DNA from: Krasilnikovia cinnamomea
Lineage (GTDB): Bacteria > Actinomycetota > Actinomycetes > Mycobacteriales > Micromonosporaceae
Direction: 5' to 3'
Length of the DNA stretch: 64,000 nt
Assembly (NCBI RefSeq): GCF_004217545.1
Contig: NZ_SHKY01000001.1
Span: 5,766,001-5,830,000 of the forward strand
How positions within the stretch are numbered: the first letter of the stretch is position 1; each line of letters begins with the position of its first letter. Under the pieces are notes generated by a model. The model worked only from the letters and a program-made list of their open reading frames with translations. It was not told the origin of the DNA and made no database searches. Of the stretch, positions 9,700 through 19,780 are shown piece by piece. A program made the position numbers and the translations under genes.

Positions 9700-9728
9700 C
9701 ATGTACCTCCTCGAAACTCGCCCAAGGG

Positions 9729-9926
9729 TCAGGCCGTCGCGAGCGCGTCGCGCAGGCTCTTCGGGCGGATGTCGGTCCAGACCTCGTCGATGTGCGCGAC
9801 GCACTGCTCCTGGGTGCCGGTCACGCCCACCGGGCGCCACCCGGCCGGCACGTCCAGGTCGGTCGGCCAGATCGAGTACTGCTCCTCGTCGTTGATGAGC
9901 ACGGTGAAGGTCTCGAACGCGTCCAT
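9729..9926 (-). CDS. MbtH-like protein, adenylation-domain activator
   Basis: A 65-residue protein of normal family length. It shows the family pattern: N-D-E-E-Q-Y-S-I-W-P near the start, then GWRPVG, and the C-terminal VWTDIRPKSL. MbtH-like proteins bind adenylation domains and are needed for their folding or activity. The ATG directly follows the TAA of the upstream synthetase, and its GGGAGGA binding site lies inside that gene's end, so the two are translationally linked. It probably serves one or more of the A domains in this cluster. Confidence 0.97.
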   Translation of the reverse strand: MDAFETFTVLINDEEQYSIWPTDLDVPAGWRPVGVTGTQEQCVAHIDEVWTDIRPKSLRDALATA

Positions 9927-12900
9927 TTAGTTCCTCCCAGGGGATTCGACGGGCCGGTGGGCGCTCCCACCGGCCGTGGGCGTGGTGGCGGTGGCCAGGT
10001 CGCCGAGGGCCGACGCGAACGCGTCCGCGTAGGCGTCGGCCACACCGTCGGGCACCAGCGAGCGCAGGTGGTCGACGGCGAGCAGGGTGCGCCCGGAGCC
10101 GGGGTCCTGGACCAGGGCGGCGCCGAGCGCGAAGTTCGTCGGCTCGTAGCGCAGCGTCGGCTCGCATCCGGTGCGGGCGTCGTCGACGATGCCGGCACGG
10201 CCGAGCTGGTGGAATCGCAGCAGCGCGAAGCAGGTCTCCAGGCGGGCGCCGGCCATGTACCGGGCCAGCCGGGCGAACGGCACGCGCCGGTGCGGCAGCA
10301 GCGCGGTCTCGATCTCGTGCAGGGCCCGGACCAGCTCCGGTCCGTCGCCGAGCGCGTCGAGGTCGAGCGCGAGCGGGACGGTGTTGAGGAACAACCCGTA
10401 CGCGTCGGTGCCGCCGCGCTCCTCCAGCCGGCCGTTGACCGACAACCCGGTGGTGAGCCGGCTGCGGCCGGTGATCCGGTGCAGCGCGGTGACGTGCGCG
10501 GCGAGCGCGACCGCCTTGATCGGCGTGCCGGCCGCCTCGGCGGCCGCGGCGAGCTGCGCCGGTGCGTCCGGCAGCAGCCGTTCCACGGTGCGCGGCAGCT
10601 CGATGGTGGCCTCGGTCGAGTCGGTACGGTCGGAGAACAGCGCGCCGCTGGCGCCGGCGAGCCGTTCCCGCCAGAACGCCGCGCTGTCGGCGGAGTCGGC
10701 GGCGGCCTGTTCGGCGGCGACGAAGTCGCGGAACGTCGATTCCGGTGGCGGCGCGGCCGGCCGGTGCGGGTCGCGGTGCCGGTCCAGGAGTTCGGTGAGC
10801 AGCGAGGTGAAGCTCCAGCCGTCCAGGATGGCGTGGTGTTCGGCGATGGTGAGCTGGAACTCGTCGTCGGTGAGCCGCTGCGCGCACACCCGGAACAGCG
10901 GCGGCCGGCGCGGGTCGAAGCGGGTCGCGCAGAGCGCGTCGAAGACCTCGGTGACCGCGGCGTCCCGGTCCGCCGGCGACAGCGCGCGCAGGTCGGTGAT
11001 CTCGACCGGGGCGGGCATCCGGGCGTGCACCAACTGCAGCGGCTGCCGGTGGCCGACCACGTGCAGGCTGGTACGCAGCACCGGGTGCCGGGCGATCACA
11101 TCGGCGACCGCGGTCCGCATCGCCGCCTCGTCGAGGCGGCCGGCGACCCGGAAGCTGTTGACGTTGTGGTAGCCGCCGGCGTCGCCGGACAGCTCCATGT
11201 GGAAGATCATGCCGAGTTGCATGGCGGCCATCGGGTACGCGTCCACCACGTCCGCGGGCAGCGCCGCCACCTCGTCCGCGGTGAGCCCGTCGAACGGCCG
11301 GGTGCGGCCGGCGGACGCGTCGACCGGGCGCAGCAGCGGGGCGAGCGCGGCCGGGGTGGGCGCGGTGAACAGGTCGGCCAGGGTGACCGCCCAGCCCTGC
11401 TCGCGCAGCGCGGCCGCGAGTTGCACGGCCCGGATCGAGTCACCACCGAGGTGGAAGAAGTTGTCCTGCGCGCCGACGTCGGTGACGCCGAGGACCTGGC
11501 TCCAGGCCCGGGTCAGCAGCCGCTCGGCGGGGGTGGCGGGTGCCGCGTACCGGGTGCCCGCGTCGGCGCGCTCGGCGGTCGGCGCGGGCAGCGCGGCCCG
11601 GTCCAGTTTGCCGTTGACGGTCACCGGCAGCGCGGGCAGCACGGTCACCGTCGCCGGGATCATGTGCACGGGCAGCGCGGCGGCGAGGTGCTCGCGCAGC
11701 TGCGGGTAGGTGGGTGCGGGGCCGCGGGCGGTGACGTACCCGGCCAGGCGCGGTTCGTCGCCGTCCGGCCGGTACACGGTGACCACCGCGTCGTCGACCG
11801 CGGGGTGGGCGGCGAGCACGCTCTCGATCTCGCCGAGTTCGATCCGGAAGCCCCGGATCTTCACCTGGTCGTCGCCGCGGCCCAGGTATTCCAGGCCGCC
11901 GTCGGCGAGCCGGCGGGCGAGGTCGCCGGTGCGGTACATCCGGCCGCCGCCGGGCGCGGGCAGGAAGCGTTGCGCGGTCAGGCCGGGGCGCGCCCAGTAG
12001 CCGTCGGCGAGCCCGGCGCCCTCCACGTACATCTCGCCGGGGACGCCGATCGGGCACGGCTGCAGCCAGGCGTCGCGGACCGTAACGGACAGGTGCGGCA
12101 TCGGCGCGCCGATCAGGCTGCGGGCGAAGTGGTCCGGTGTGACGTCGTGCGTGGTGACGTGCACTGTCGTCTCGGTGATGCCGTACAGGTTGCACAGCGG
12201 CGCCGGGGCGCCGCCGGACAGCGCGTGCCAGCGGCGGACCACCGCCGGGTCGAGCGCCTCGCCGCCGAGCATCACCCACCGCAGCGCCGGCAGCGGCCGC
12301 GGCGCGGCGCGCAGCGCGGCCTCCAGCTGCCGCAGCGCGGACGGGGTCTGGCAGAGCATCGTCACCCGTTCGGCGGCGAGCAGCCCGGCGAAATCCTCCG
12401 GCGAGCGGCTGAGCAGGTACGGCACCACGACGAGCCGGCCGCCGTGCAGCAGGGCGCCCCAGATCTCCCAGACCGTCCAGTCGAACGCGCAGGAGTGGAA
12501 CAGCGTCCACACGTCGGTCTCGGCGAAGTCGAAGTGCGGCAGGCCGGACGCCATCAGCCGGGCGACCTGCCGGTGCGCGACGGCGACCGCCTTCGGCCGG
12601 CCGGTCGAGCCGGAGGTGAAGATCAGGTAGGCCAGGTCGTCCGGACCGACCGGCACCTCGGGGCGCGCAGCGGGCAGGGCGCCGTCGGACGCGACCGCCG
12701 GGTCCAGGCGCACGAGCCCGTCCGGGACCTCCCGGTCGGCGACCACCAGCCGGACCGCCGTGTCGGCGAAGACGAACGCGGCCCGGTCGTCCGGCGCCGC
12801 CGGATCCACCGGCACGTACGCGGCGCCGGCCTTGAGCACGGCCAGGATGGTGACGACGGTGAGATCGGTCCGGTCGAGCAGCATGCCGACCCGGTCGCCG

Positions 12901-14351
12901 CGGCGCACCCCGTGGGCGATCAGTGCGTGCGCCAGCCGGTTGGCCCGCTGCTCGAGCGTGGCGTAGGAGATGGTGGTGTCGCCGTAGGTGAGCGCCGGCC
13001 GGTCCGGGAACCGGTCGGCGGCCGCCTCGAAGCCGTGGTGCAGGCAGTGTGCCGCGGGCGCGCGGTCGCGTTCCGGCGCCGCGGCGGGCACGTCCAGCGA
13101 CACCGACCACAGCGGCCGGTCGGGGTCGGCGAGGACCGCGTCGAGCAGCGTGCGCCAGTGCCCGATCATCCGGTCCACGGTGGCCGCGTCGAACAGATCT
13201 GTGCTGAACTCGACCTCGCCGCGCAGGTCACCGTCGTCGAACGTGGACCACGTCAGGTCGAACTTGCTGGTGCCGTTGTGTTCCACCCGGCGGGTCGCGG
13301 CCAGCGGCCCGAACCGCAGCGGAGCCGGGTCCTCCACGTGCGCGCCGAAGACCACCTGTACCAGCGGCGGCACCCCGGCCGCACGTTCCGGGCGCACCGC
13401 GTCGACGATCGCGTCGAACGGCACGTCCGGGTAGCCGAACGCGTCGAAGACGGTGTCGCGCACCTGCTCGACCAGCGCCCGGAAGCTGTCCGCGCGATCC
13501 ACCCGCACCCGCAGCGGCACCAGGTTGACGAAGTAGCCGATCAGGTCGGTCAGCTCCGGCCGGTTCCGCGTGCTCACCGGCGCGCCGATGAGCAGGTCGG
13601 CGGCGCCGGTGTAGCGGTTCAGCAGCGCCGCGAACGCGGCGAGCTGCACGACGAAGGGCGTCGCGTCCGCCGTCGTGGCCAGGGTCCGCACGCGGCTCCC
13701 GGTCCCGTCGGGCAGGTCGAATTCCCGCGTACGGCCGGCGAAGTTCCCCGCGGTCGGCCGGTGCCGGTCGGCGGGGACGTCGAGGCGGGCGGGCGCCCCG
13801 GCGAGCTGGGCGCGCCAGTAGTCGAGCTGCTCGTCCGCGTCGTCCACCGGCGTCGTCGCGTGGTCGGCGTACTGGGTGGCCAGCGCGGGCAGGACCGGTT
13901 CGCGTCCCTCGTGTTCGGCGGTGTAGCACTCGGCCAGCTCCCGCTCGAAGACGCCGGCCGAGGCGCCGTCCCAGACGATGTGGTGCACGGTCAGCAGCAG
14001 CGTGCGGGCGTCGACCAGGACGGCGCGCAGCAGCGGCCCGGTGGTCAGGTCGAACGCGGCCTCGCCGGCGATCGCGGCGGCCAGGTCCGGGTAGCCGCCG
14101 CGGCGCAGCGGCACCGGCAGCCGGTCGTGCACCACCTGGCGGGGGCCGTCCGGGCCGAGCGTGAACGTGGTGCGCAGCGCCTCGTGCCGGTCGACGATCC
14201 GGTCGACGGCGCGCTGCAGCAGCTCCGCGTCGACCGGCCGGTCGAACGTGAACACCCAGGGGACGGTGTACGCGGCGGACCCGGGATGCATGCGGTCCAG
14301 GAACCACATGCCTCGTTGCAGGCCGGACACGGGTGCTGTGCGGCTGTGCAC
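9927..14351 (-). CDS. Nonribosomal peptide synthetase, C-A-T-C
   Basis: About 1474 residues: C (HHIVWDG near residue 122), A (FTSGSTGRPK near 582), carrier (LGGDSI near 968) and a second C-like domain to the C terminus (HHAILDGWS near 1171). The final C domain has no carrier after it in the same protein. My hand-read A code is D-W-W-C-M-G-L-V-H, nearest to the Thr code DFWNxGMVHK but with Phe to Trp and Asn to Cys changes, so the substrate is uncertain. I chose GTG 14351 for its AGGGAG site six bases upstream; a TTG at 14381 overlapping the previous stop is an alternative. The terminal C could condense onto the stand-alone carrier encoded downstream, or onto the first carrier of the next synthetase. 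Confidence 0.94.
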   Translation of the reverse strand: MHSRTAPVSGLQRGMWFLDRMHPGSAAYTVPWVFTFDRPVDAELLQRAVDRIVDRHEALRTTFTLGPDGPRQVVHDRLPVPLRRGGYPDLAAAIAGEAAFDLTTGPLLRAVLVDARTLLLTVHHIVWDGASAGVFERELAECYTAEHEGREPVLPALATQYADHATTPVDDADEQLDYWRAQLAGAPARLDVPADRHRPTAGNFAGRTREFDLPDGTGSRVRTLATTADATPFVVQLAAFAALLNRYTGAADLLIGAPVSTRNRPELTDLIGYFVNLVPLRVRVDRADSFRALVEQVRDTVFDAFGYPDVPFDAIVDAVRPERAAGVPPLVQVVFGAHVEDPAPLRFGPLAATRRVEHNGTSKFDLTWSTFDDGDLRGEVEFSTDLFDAATVDRMIGHWRTLLDAVLADPDRPLWSVSLDVPAAAPERDRAPAAHCLHHGFEAAADRFPDRPALTYGDTTISYATLEQRANRLAHALIAHGVRRGDRVGMLLDRTDLTVVTILAVLKAGAAYVPVDPAAPDDRAAFVFADTAVRLVVADREVPDGLVRLDPAVASDGALPAARPEVPVGPDDLAYLIFTSGSTGRPKAVAVAHRQVARLMASGLPHFDFAETDVWTLFHSCAFDWTVWEIWGALLHGGRLVVVPYLLSRSPEDFAGLLAAERVTMLCQTPSALRQLEAALRAAPRPLPALRWVMLGGEALDPAVVRRWHALSGGAPAPLCNLYGITETTVHVTTHDVTPDHFARSLIGAPMPHLSVTVRDAWLQPCPIGVPGEMYVEGAGLADGYWARPGLTAQRFLPAPGGGRMYRTGDLARRLADGGLEYLGRGDDQVKIRGFRIELGEIESVLAAHPAVDDAVVTVYRPDGDEPRLAGYVTARGPAPTYPQLREHLAAALPVHMIPATVTVLPALPVTVNGKLDRAALPAPTAERADAGTRYAAPATPAERLLTRAWSQVLGVTDVGAQDNFFHLGGDSIRAVQLAAALREQGWAVTLADLFTAPTPAALAPLLRPVDASAGRTRPFDGLTADEVAALPADVVDAYPMAAMQLGMIFHMELSGDAGGYHNVNSFRVAGRLDEAAMRTAVADVIARHPVLRTSLHVVGHRQPLQLVHARMPAPVEITDLRALSPADRDAAVTEVFDALCATRFDPRRPPLFRVCAQRLTDDEFQLTIAEHHAILDGWSFTSLLTELLDRHRDPHRPAAPPPESTFRDFVAAEQAAADSADSAAFWRERLAGASGALFSDRTDSTEATIELPRTVERLLPDAPAQLAAAAEAAGTPIKAVALAAHVTALHRITGRSRLTTGLSVNGRLEERGGTDAYGLFLNTVPLALDLDALGDGPELVRALHEIETALLPHRRVPFARLARYMAGARLETCFALLRFHQLGRAGIVDDARTGCEPTLRYEPTNFALGAALVQDPGSGRTLLAVDHLRSLVPDGVADAYADAFASALGDLATATTPTAGGSAHRPVESPGRN

Positions 14352-14377
14352 GATGGACTCCCTTTCGTCGGGGCGGG

Positions 14378-17300
14378 TCAACGGGTGCCGATCCGGTGGG
14401 CCATGGCGGCGACGGTCCGGGCGGCGAAGACCAGGCGCGGGGGAACCCGTACGCCGGTCTCGGCGGTCAGCCGCAGCGCGACCCGCACCGCGGACAGCGA
14501 GTTGCCGCCGAGGCGGAAGAAGTTGTCGTCGGCGCGGATCTCGTCGACGCCGAGCACCTCCCGCCAGACCGCCGCGACGAGCCGCTCCGCCTCGCTCAGC
14601 GGGTCACCAGCGCCGTGGAGCGGGTTCTCGGACCGGGCCGGGCTGCTCCGGTCGGCGGGGTCGTCCGGTGCCGGCAGGGCGGCCCGGTCGAGCTTGCCGT
14701 TCGGGGTGAGTGGCAGCGCGTCGAGCACGGTGATGCTGCTCGGGATCATGTAGTCGGGCAGCAGCGTGCCGAGGTAGTCGCAGATCTCCGGGTAGCCGGG
14801 CGCGCCGTCCGGCGCGGTCAGGTACGCGGCCAGCCGGAGCTCCGCGTCCGGCCCGGAACCGACCGGGTGTGCCACCACGGCCGCGTCGCCCACGCCGGGG
14901 CAGCCGGCGAGCGCGGCGGCGACCTCGCCCGGCTCGACCCGGAACCCGCGGATCTTCACCTGGTCGTCGGCGCGGCCGGTGATGTCCAGCGTGCCGTCGG
15001 CGTTCCACCGGCCGATGTCGCCGGTGCGGTACATCCGGGCGCCGGGTGGCCCGGCCGGGTCGGGCAGGAACCGCTGCGCGGTGAGCCCGGGGCGCCCGAC
15101 GTAGCCGAGCGCCAGCCCGTCGCCGGCCATGTACAGCTCGCCGGGTTCGCCGTCCGGCACCGGCCGGTACCGTCCGTCGAGCAGGTACACGTCCTTGTGG
15201 GCGACCGGTCGGCCGATCGGCACGGCCGGCGCGTCCAGATCCGCCGGGCGTACCTCGTGACAGGTGGTGAAGCCCATGCTCTCCACCGGACCGTAGCCGT
15301 TGACGATCCGCAGCTGCGGGTGCCTCTCGCGCAGCCGGCGTACGTGGGCGACGGAGGCGCGTTCGCCGCCGGTGAAGACCACCCGCAGCGGCGTGAAGAT
15401 CTGCGGGAACTCGTCGACCAGGAAGTTGAACAGGCTCGCCGACAGCTGCAGCTGGGTGACGCCGTGCCGCAGCACCAGGTCGGTCATGGTCTCCGGGTCG
15501 GGGCGCTGCCCGGGGTGCAGCACGGTGACACCGCCGAAGAGCAGCGCACCGTACAGTTCCAGGCCGAACGCGTCCCAGGAGACCGGGGAGCACTGCAACC
15601 ACACCTGATCGGCGTCGAAGTCGGCGTACCGCTGGTCGAGGTAGGTGGCGGTGAGGGCGCGGTGGGTGGCGGTGACGCCCTTGGGCCGGCCGGTGGATCC
15701 GGAGGTGAACATCACGCAGGCCACCGCGTCGGCGGGCACCGCCAGGTCCAGGTCCGGTTCGCCGCCGGCCTCGGCGTCGGTCTGCTCGGCGGCGGCCCCC
15801 GCGTCCCGGATCATCTGCCGGGTGACGGTGAGGTGGGCGGCGCAGTCGGCGATCGCGTCGGCGCGGCGGGCGGCCGGCAGCTCCGGGTCGAGCAGCGTGT
15901 AGCCGGCGCCCGCCTTGAGCACCGCGAGCAGGGCGGTCACCAGATCGGCGTCCCGGTCGACGAGGACCGCCACCACGGCGCCGGGCGTGACGCCGTGTGC
16001 CCGCAGGTGGCGGGCGAGCCGGTTGGCGCGCGCGTTCAATCCGGCGTAGGTGAGCCGGGTGTCGCCGGCGATCACCGCGACCGCGTCCGGTGCCTGCCGG
16101 GCCCGCCGCTCGAAGAGGGTGTGCACGGGCAGATCGCGGTCGGTGCCCGCCCCGGCGTGCGCCGGGGAACGCCCGGCGACGGCGGGTGCCGTGACCGCCT
16201 CGGCGTCCGGGTCGGCGGTCAGCGTCTCCAGTGCGGCGAACCAGTGGTCCCGCAACACCTCCAGGGTGGCGGCGTCGAACAGGTCGGTGTCGAACTCTAT
16301 CCGGCCGGCAAAGCCGACCCCGTCGTCCTCCACCGACCAGGAGAGGTCGAACCGGGAGACGTTGTTGACGTGCAGTCGGCGGGTGACCGGAATCGCGCCC
16401 AGCGGCGGCGCCTGCGGCGTGGCCTGGTGCATCTCGAAGACCAGCTGGAACAGTGGATGCCGGGCGTCGGTGTGTGCCGGCCGGATCCGGTCGACGATCT
16501 CCTCCAACGGCACGTCCTGGTGCTGGTAGCCGCCCAGCGCCGCCTCCCGGACCCGCTCCAGCAGGTCCCGGCCGGTGTCGCCGGCCGCCAGCCGCAGCCG
16601 CAGCGGCAGCAGGTTGATGAAGTAGCCGATCAGCGGCGCGAACTCGGGCCGGTCGCGCAGGCTCACCGGGGTGCCGACGACCAGGTCGTCGGTGCCGTCG
16701 TGCCGGTGCGCGGCCAGCGCCAGCCCGGTCAGCAGCACCATGAACGGGGTGGCGTCGGCGGATCGGGCCAGCCGGCGTACCGCGTCGGCGAGCGCGTCGT
16801 CGAGGGCGAACCGGCGGTGGTCGAGGCGGTGGCCGGGCGTCGCGGGCCGGGACCGGTCGGGGCGGATCGTCGGCCCGGTCGGCGCGCCGCGCAGCCGCTC
16901 CACCCAGTAGTCGGATCGGCTGCCGTCGGTGCCGTCGTGGGTCCACCGGGCGTGGTCGCCGTACTGGATCGGCAGCGGGGCCAGGGTGTGCCCGCGCCCC
17001 TCGTACGCGGCCCACAGCTCCCGCTCCAGTACTGGCAGCGAGCCCTCGTCCCAGACGATGTGGTGGAAGACCAGCAGCAGGCTCGCCGTGGTCGGCGAGG
17101 TACGGATCAGCCGGGCCCGCAGCAGCGGCCCGGTGGCCAGGTCGAATGGACGGCTCACCTCGGCCCGGATCAGCGGCTCGGGATCGGCGGCCGCGCTGAC
17201 CGCCAGCCGCACTCCGACGCTGTCGTGGATCACCTGCCGGGGCAGCTCGCCGTCGAGCGCGAACGTGGTCCGCAGCGCCTCGTGCCGCTCCACCACCAGC

Positions 17301-19465
17301 CCGATCGCCCGCTCCAGCCGGTCGGCGTCGACCGGTCCGCCGAGTTCGAACACCCACGGCACGTTGTACGCCGGGCTGCCCGGCTCCCAGCAGTCGGCCA
17401 GCCACAGTGCGCGTTGGACCCGGGAGAGCGGGGCGGTCGCCGCCGGCTGGCGCTGCGGGCCGGGGCGGGGGGCCTGGCCGTCGTCGAGCCGTTCCTGCAC
17501 CGCGTCGACGAACGCGCCGAGCGTCGGCGCCTCGAAGATCGTGTACGGCGAGACCGGGCCGAACACCTCGTACACCCGGCCGGCGACCCGGACCGCGGTC
17601 AGCGAGTCGCCGCCGAGGTCGAAGAAGCTGTCGGTGAGGCCGACCCGGGCGACGCCGAGCACGTCCGCCCAGATTCCGGCGACGAGCTGCGCCGCCGGGG
17701 TACTTGGGGCGACGAAGGTGTCGTCCGGCCTGGAGTCGGCCACCGGTTCGGGCAGCGCGGCCCGGTCCAGCTTGCCGTCCGAGGTCAGCGGCAGCGCGGC
17801 CAGCACGGTCAGTGTCGCCGGCACCATGTGCTCCGGGAGCCGGTCGGCGAGGAACGCCCGGACCTCGGCCGGGTCCGGCTCGGTGCCGGGCACCGGCACC
17901 AGGTAGCCGGCCAGCCGCTGCCCGGTCTCGGCGCTGCCGTGCGGCACCACCGCGCAGGCGGCGACCGCCGGGTGGGCGCCGAGCGCGTGGCTGATCTCGC
18001 CGGGCTCGACCCGGAACCCGCGGATCTTCACCTGGTCGTCGGTGCGGCCGACGAACTCCAGGCCGTCACCGACCCGCCGGACCAGGTCGCCGGTGCGGTA
18101 CATCCGGGCGCCGGGCACACCGGCCGGATCGGGCAGGAACCGCTGCCCGGTCAGCCCGGGACGGCCCAGGTACCCGGCCGCGAGCAGGTCACCGCCGAGG
18201 TACAGCTCGCCCTCGTCCGCCGGCCGCAGCCGCGCGTCCAGGACGTGCGCGCGCCGGTCGCCGAGCGCCTCGCCGATCGGCACGCTGGCCCCGTCCGCCG
18301 GCACGCCGGACGCGGGCGCGTCCGGGTGGGCGGGGATCTCGGCGACCGTCGCGGTGATCACCGTCTCGGTCGGACCGTACGCGTTGAGCAGCCGCACCCC
18401 GGTCAGCGCGGTCCAGTCGGCGGCGGCGCGGGCGGCGAGCCGGTCACTGCCGGAGATCATCGTGTGCAGGGTGGCCGGCACCCGCGCCCCGGCCCGCAGC
18501 GCCGCTACCACCTCGTGGAAATAGCCGGCGGCGACGTTCGCCACGGTGATCCGTTCGGCGGCGAGGAGCCGCAGGAACTCGTCCGCGGAGAGCAGCCCGG
18601 CGGGCGGCGGCACCAGCTGGGCGCCGGCGGTGAGCGCCGTGGCGATCTGCTCGACCGCCACGTCCACCGTGGGCCGGGCCAGGTGCAGCACCACGTCGTC
18701 CGGCCCGATGCCGAAGCCTTCCCGGGCTGCCGCGACGTGCATGGCGAGCGCCCCGTGGGTGACCGCGACCGCCTTCGGCACCCCGGTGGTCCCCGAGGTG
18801 TACACCAGGTACGCCAGCTGCTCCGCCCGTGCCGCGGGCACCACCCCGGTGAGGGTTGCGGCGTCACCGGTGGTGGCCCCTTCGGCGGGGCCGGGTGCCG
18901 TGGTGAGGTCGGCCAGCCAGCCGGCCCCGGGCCGGGCCGCGTATTCCGGCGCGTCCTCCGCACCGGTGTCGGCGTGGTCGTCGCGCGCCAAGCTGGTGTC
19001 GGTGTGGTCGTTGCCTGCCGTGCCGGTGACGGCGTCGGTGAGCAGCAAGCGGGCGTCGGCGTCGGCGAGGATCGCCTCGGTCCGTGCGGCCGGCGCGGCC
19101 GGGTCCACGGCGAGGTGGACCGCGCCGGCCCACCACACGGCGAGGGTGCCGGTGACCGTCGCGAACCGGTCGGTTCCGGCGACCGCGACGACGTCGCCGG
19201 TGCGGACGCCGGCGCCGGTCAGCCGGGCCGCCAGCCGGCCGGCGCGGCCGACCAGCTCGCGGTAGGTGACCCGGCGCTCGCCGAGGCGCAGCGCGATCCG
19301 GTCCGGCTCCCGCGCCGCGATCCGGGCGATCCGCGCCGGCACGGTCGGCGTCGTCGCGCCGTGCGGTGGACCGGCGATCGGCTCGGTGTCCGGGCTGGCG
19401 GGCGCTGCCCCGACCGGACCGGTCCGCTGGTCCGCGCCGGTGCCCGGCCGCTGCTGGACCGACAT
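14378..19465 (-). CDS. Nonribosomal peptide synthetase, initiation module A-T-C-A-T
   Basis: About 1695 residues. Order: A1 (core YTSGTTGVPK near residue 225), T1 (LGGDSL near 618), C (near 801), A2 (FTSGSTGRPKG near 1257), T2 (LGGNSL near 1658). With no C domain in front of A1 this is the likely initiating protein. A1 hand-read code is D-V-E-N-I-G-A-I-T, somewhat like ornithine/hydroxyornithine codes; A2 reads D-A-L-Q-F-G-G-G-F, which I do not recognise. The C active motif reads HHIVWDE where HHxxxDG is expected. I chose ATG 19465 (GGGGTGA site upstream) rather than the in-frame ATG 12 codons earlier, which lacks a site. It is the first gene of the leftward operon. Confidence 0.94.
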   Translation of the reverse strand: MSVQQRPGTGADQRTGPVGAAPASPDTEPIAGPPHGATTPTVPARIARIAAREPDRIALRLGERRVTYRELVGRAGRLAARLTGAGVRTGDVVAVAGTDRFATVTGTLAVWWAGAVHLAVDPAAPAARTEAILADADARLLLTDAVTGTAGNDHTDTSLARDDHADTGAEDAPEYAARPGAGWLADLTTAPGPAEGATTGDAATLTGVVPAARAEQLAYLVYTSGTTGVPKAVAVTHGALAMHVAAAREGFGIGPDDVVLHLARPTVDVAVEQIATALTAGAQLVPPPAGLLSADEFLRLLAAERITVANVAAGYFHEVVAALRAGARVPATLHTMISGSDRLAARAAADWTALTGVRLLNAYGPTETVITATVAEIPAHPDAPASGVPADGASVPIGEALGDRRAHVLDARLRPADEGELYLGGDLLAAGYLGRPGLTGQRFLPDPAGVPGARMYRTGDLVRRVGDGLEFVGRTDDQVKIRGFRVEPGEISHALGAHPAVAACAVVPHGSAETGQRLAGYLVPVPGTEPDPAEVRAFLADRLPEHMVPATLTVLAALPLTSDGKLDRAALPEPVADSRPDDTFVAPSTPAAQLVAGIWADVLGVARVGLTDSFFDLGGDSLTAVRVAGRVYEVFGPVSPYTIFEAPTLGAFVDAVQERLDDGQAPRPGPQRQPAATAPLSRVQRALWLADCWEPGSPAYNVPWVFELGGPVDADRLERAIGLVVERHEALRTTFALDGELPRQVIHDSVGVRLAVSAAADPEPLIRAEVSRPFDLATGPLLRARLIRTSPTTASLLLVFHHIVWDEGSLPVLERELWAAYEGRGHTLAPLPIQYGDHARWTHDGTDGSRSDYWVERLRGAPTGPTIRPDRSRPATPGHRLDHRRFALDDALADAVRRLARSADATPFMVLLTGLALAAHRHDGTDDLVVGTPVSLRDRPEFAPLIGYFINLLPLRLRLAAGDTGRDLLERVREAALGGYQHQDVPLEEIVDRIRPAHTDARHPLFQLVFEMHQATPQAPPLGAIPVTRRLHVNNVSRFDLSWSVEDDGVGFAGRIEFDTDLFDAATLEVLRDHWFAALETLTADPDAEAVTAPAVAGRSPAHAGAGTDRDLPVHTLFERRARQAPDAVAVIAGDTRLTYAGLNARANRLARHLRAHGVTPGAVVAVLVDRDADLVTALLAVLKAGAGYTLLDPELPAARRADAIADCAAHLTVTRQMIRDAGAAAEQTDAEAGGEPDLDLAVPADAVACVMFTSGSTGRPKGVTATHRALTATYLDQRYADFDADQVWLQCSPVSWDAFGLELYGALLFGGVTVLHPGQRPDPETMTDLVLRHGVTQLQLSASLFNFLVDEFPQIFTPLRVVFTGGERASVAHVRRLRERHPQLRIVNGYGPVESMGFTTCHEVRPADLDAPAVPIGRPVAHKDVYLLDGRYRPVPDGEPGELYMAGDGLALGYVGRPGLTAQRFLPDPAGPPGARMYRTGDIGRWNADGTLDITGRADDQVKIRGFRVEPGEVAAALAGCPGVGDAAVVAHPVGSGPDAELRLAAYLTAPDGAPGYPEICDYLGTLLPDYMIPSSITVLDALPLTPNGKLDRAALPAPDDPADRSSPARSENPLHGAGDPLSEAERLVAAVWREVLGVDEIRADDNFFRLGGNSLSAVRVALRLTAETGVRVPPRLVFAARTVAAMAHRIGTR

Positions 19466-19718
19466 TGTCTTCACCCCGAATCGGAGAACGCACTTCATTG
19501 GATGACGGCCGTGCGGCAGCCGGAGGCGATGCCCGGCCGGGCGGCGACGGCGGTGGGCCGGCGTCGCGTACGACGTGTCGGGAACGACCGTAGGGGCCGG
19601 CCGGCTCGGTGAGCGGCAGCTCGACCGGCAGCTGTGCGGAAGAACCGGCGGTGGCCGCCGCGGCCGGGTCCTCCGTGGACAGCTCGGGAGTGACCCCGTC
19701 GGTGCGGGCGGCGGCGTC

Positions 19719-19780
19719 GTCAAGCTGCCGCCAAGCTGCCTCCGCGGCTGCCGCAAGCCGGTCGGCGCCCTCGCTAGCGT
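19719..19780 (+). promoter_or_regulatory. Candidate SARP-type direct repeats and -10 box in the divergent NRPS promoter region
   Basis: The 442-base divergent intergenic region (19466-19907) contains an 11-base direct repeat, GTCAAGCTGCC at 19719 and GCCAAGCTGCC at 19730, followed at the same helical spacing by two weaker heptamers (CCGCGGC, GCAAGCC). A TAGCGT -10-like hexamer lies at 19775-19780. Direct heptamers at 11-base spacing just upstream of a -10 box are how Streptomyces antibiotic regulatory proteins usually bind. No SARP gene lies in the window, so this is inference. The rest of the intergenic region shows no gene. Confidence 0.4.

Noticed and set aside
19466..19500. Alternative ATG 35 bases upstream for the initiating NRPS
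   Set aside because: It lacks a ribosome binding site and adds only residues without family similarity; ATG 19465 has GGGGTGA.
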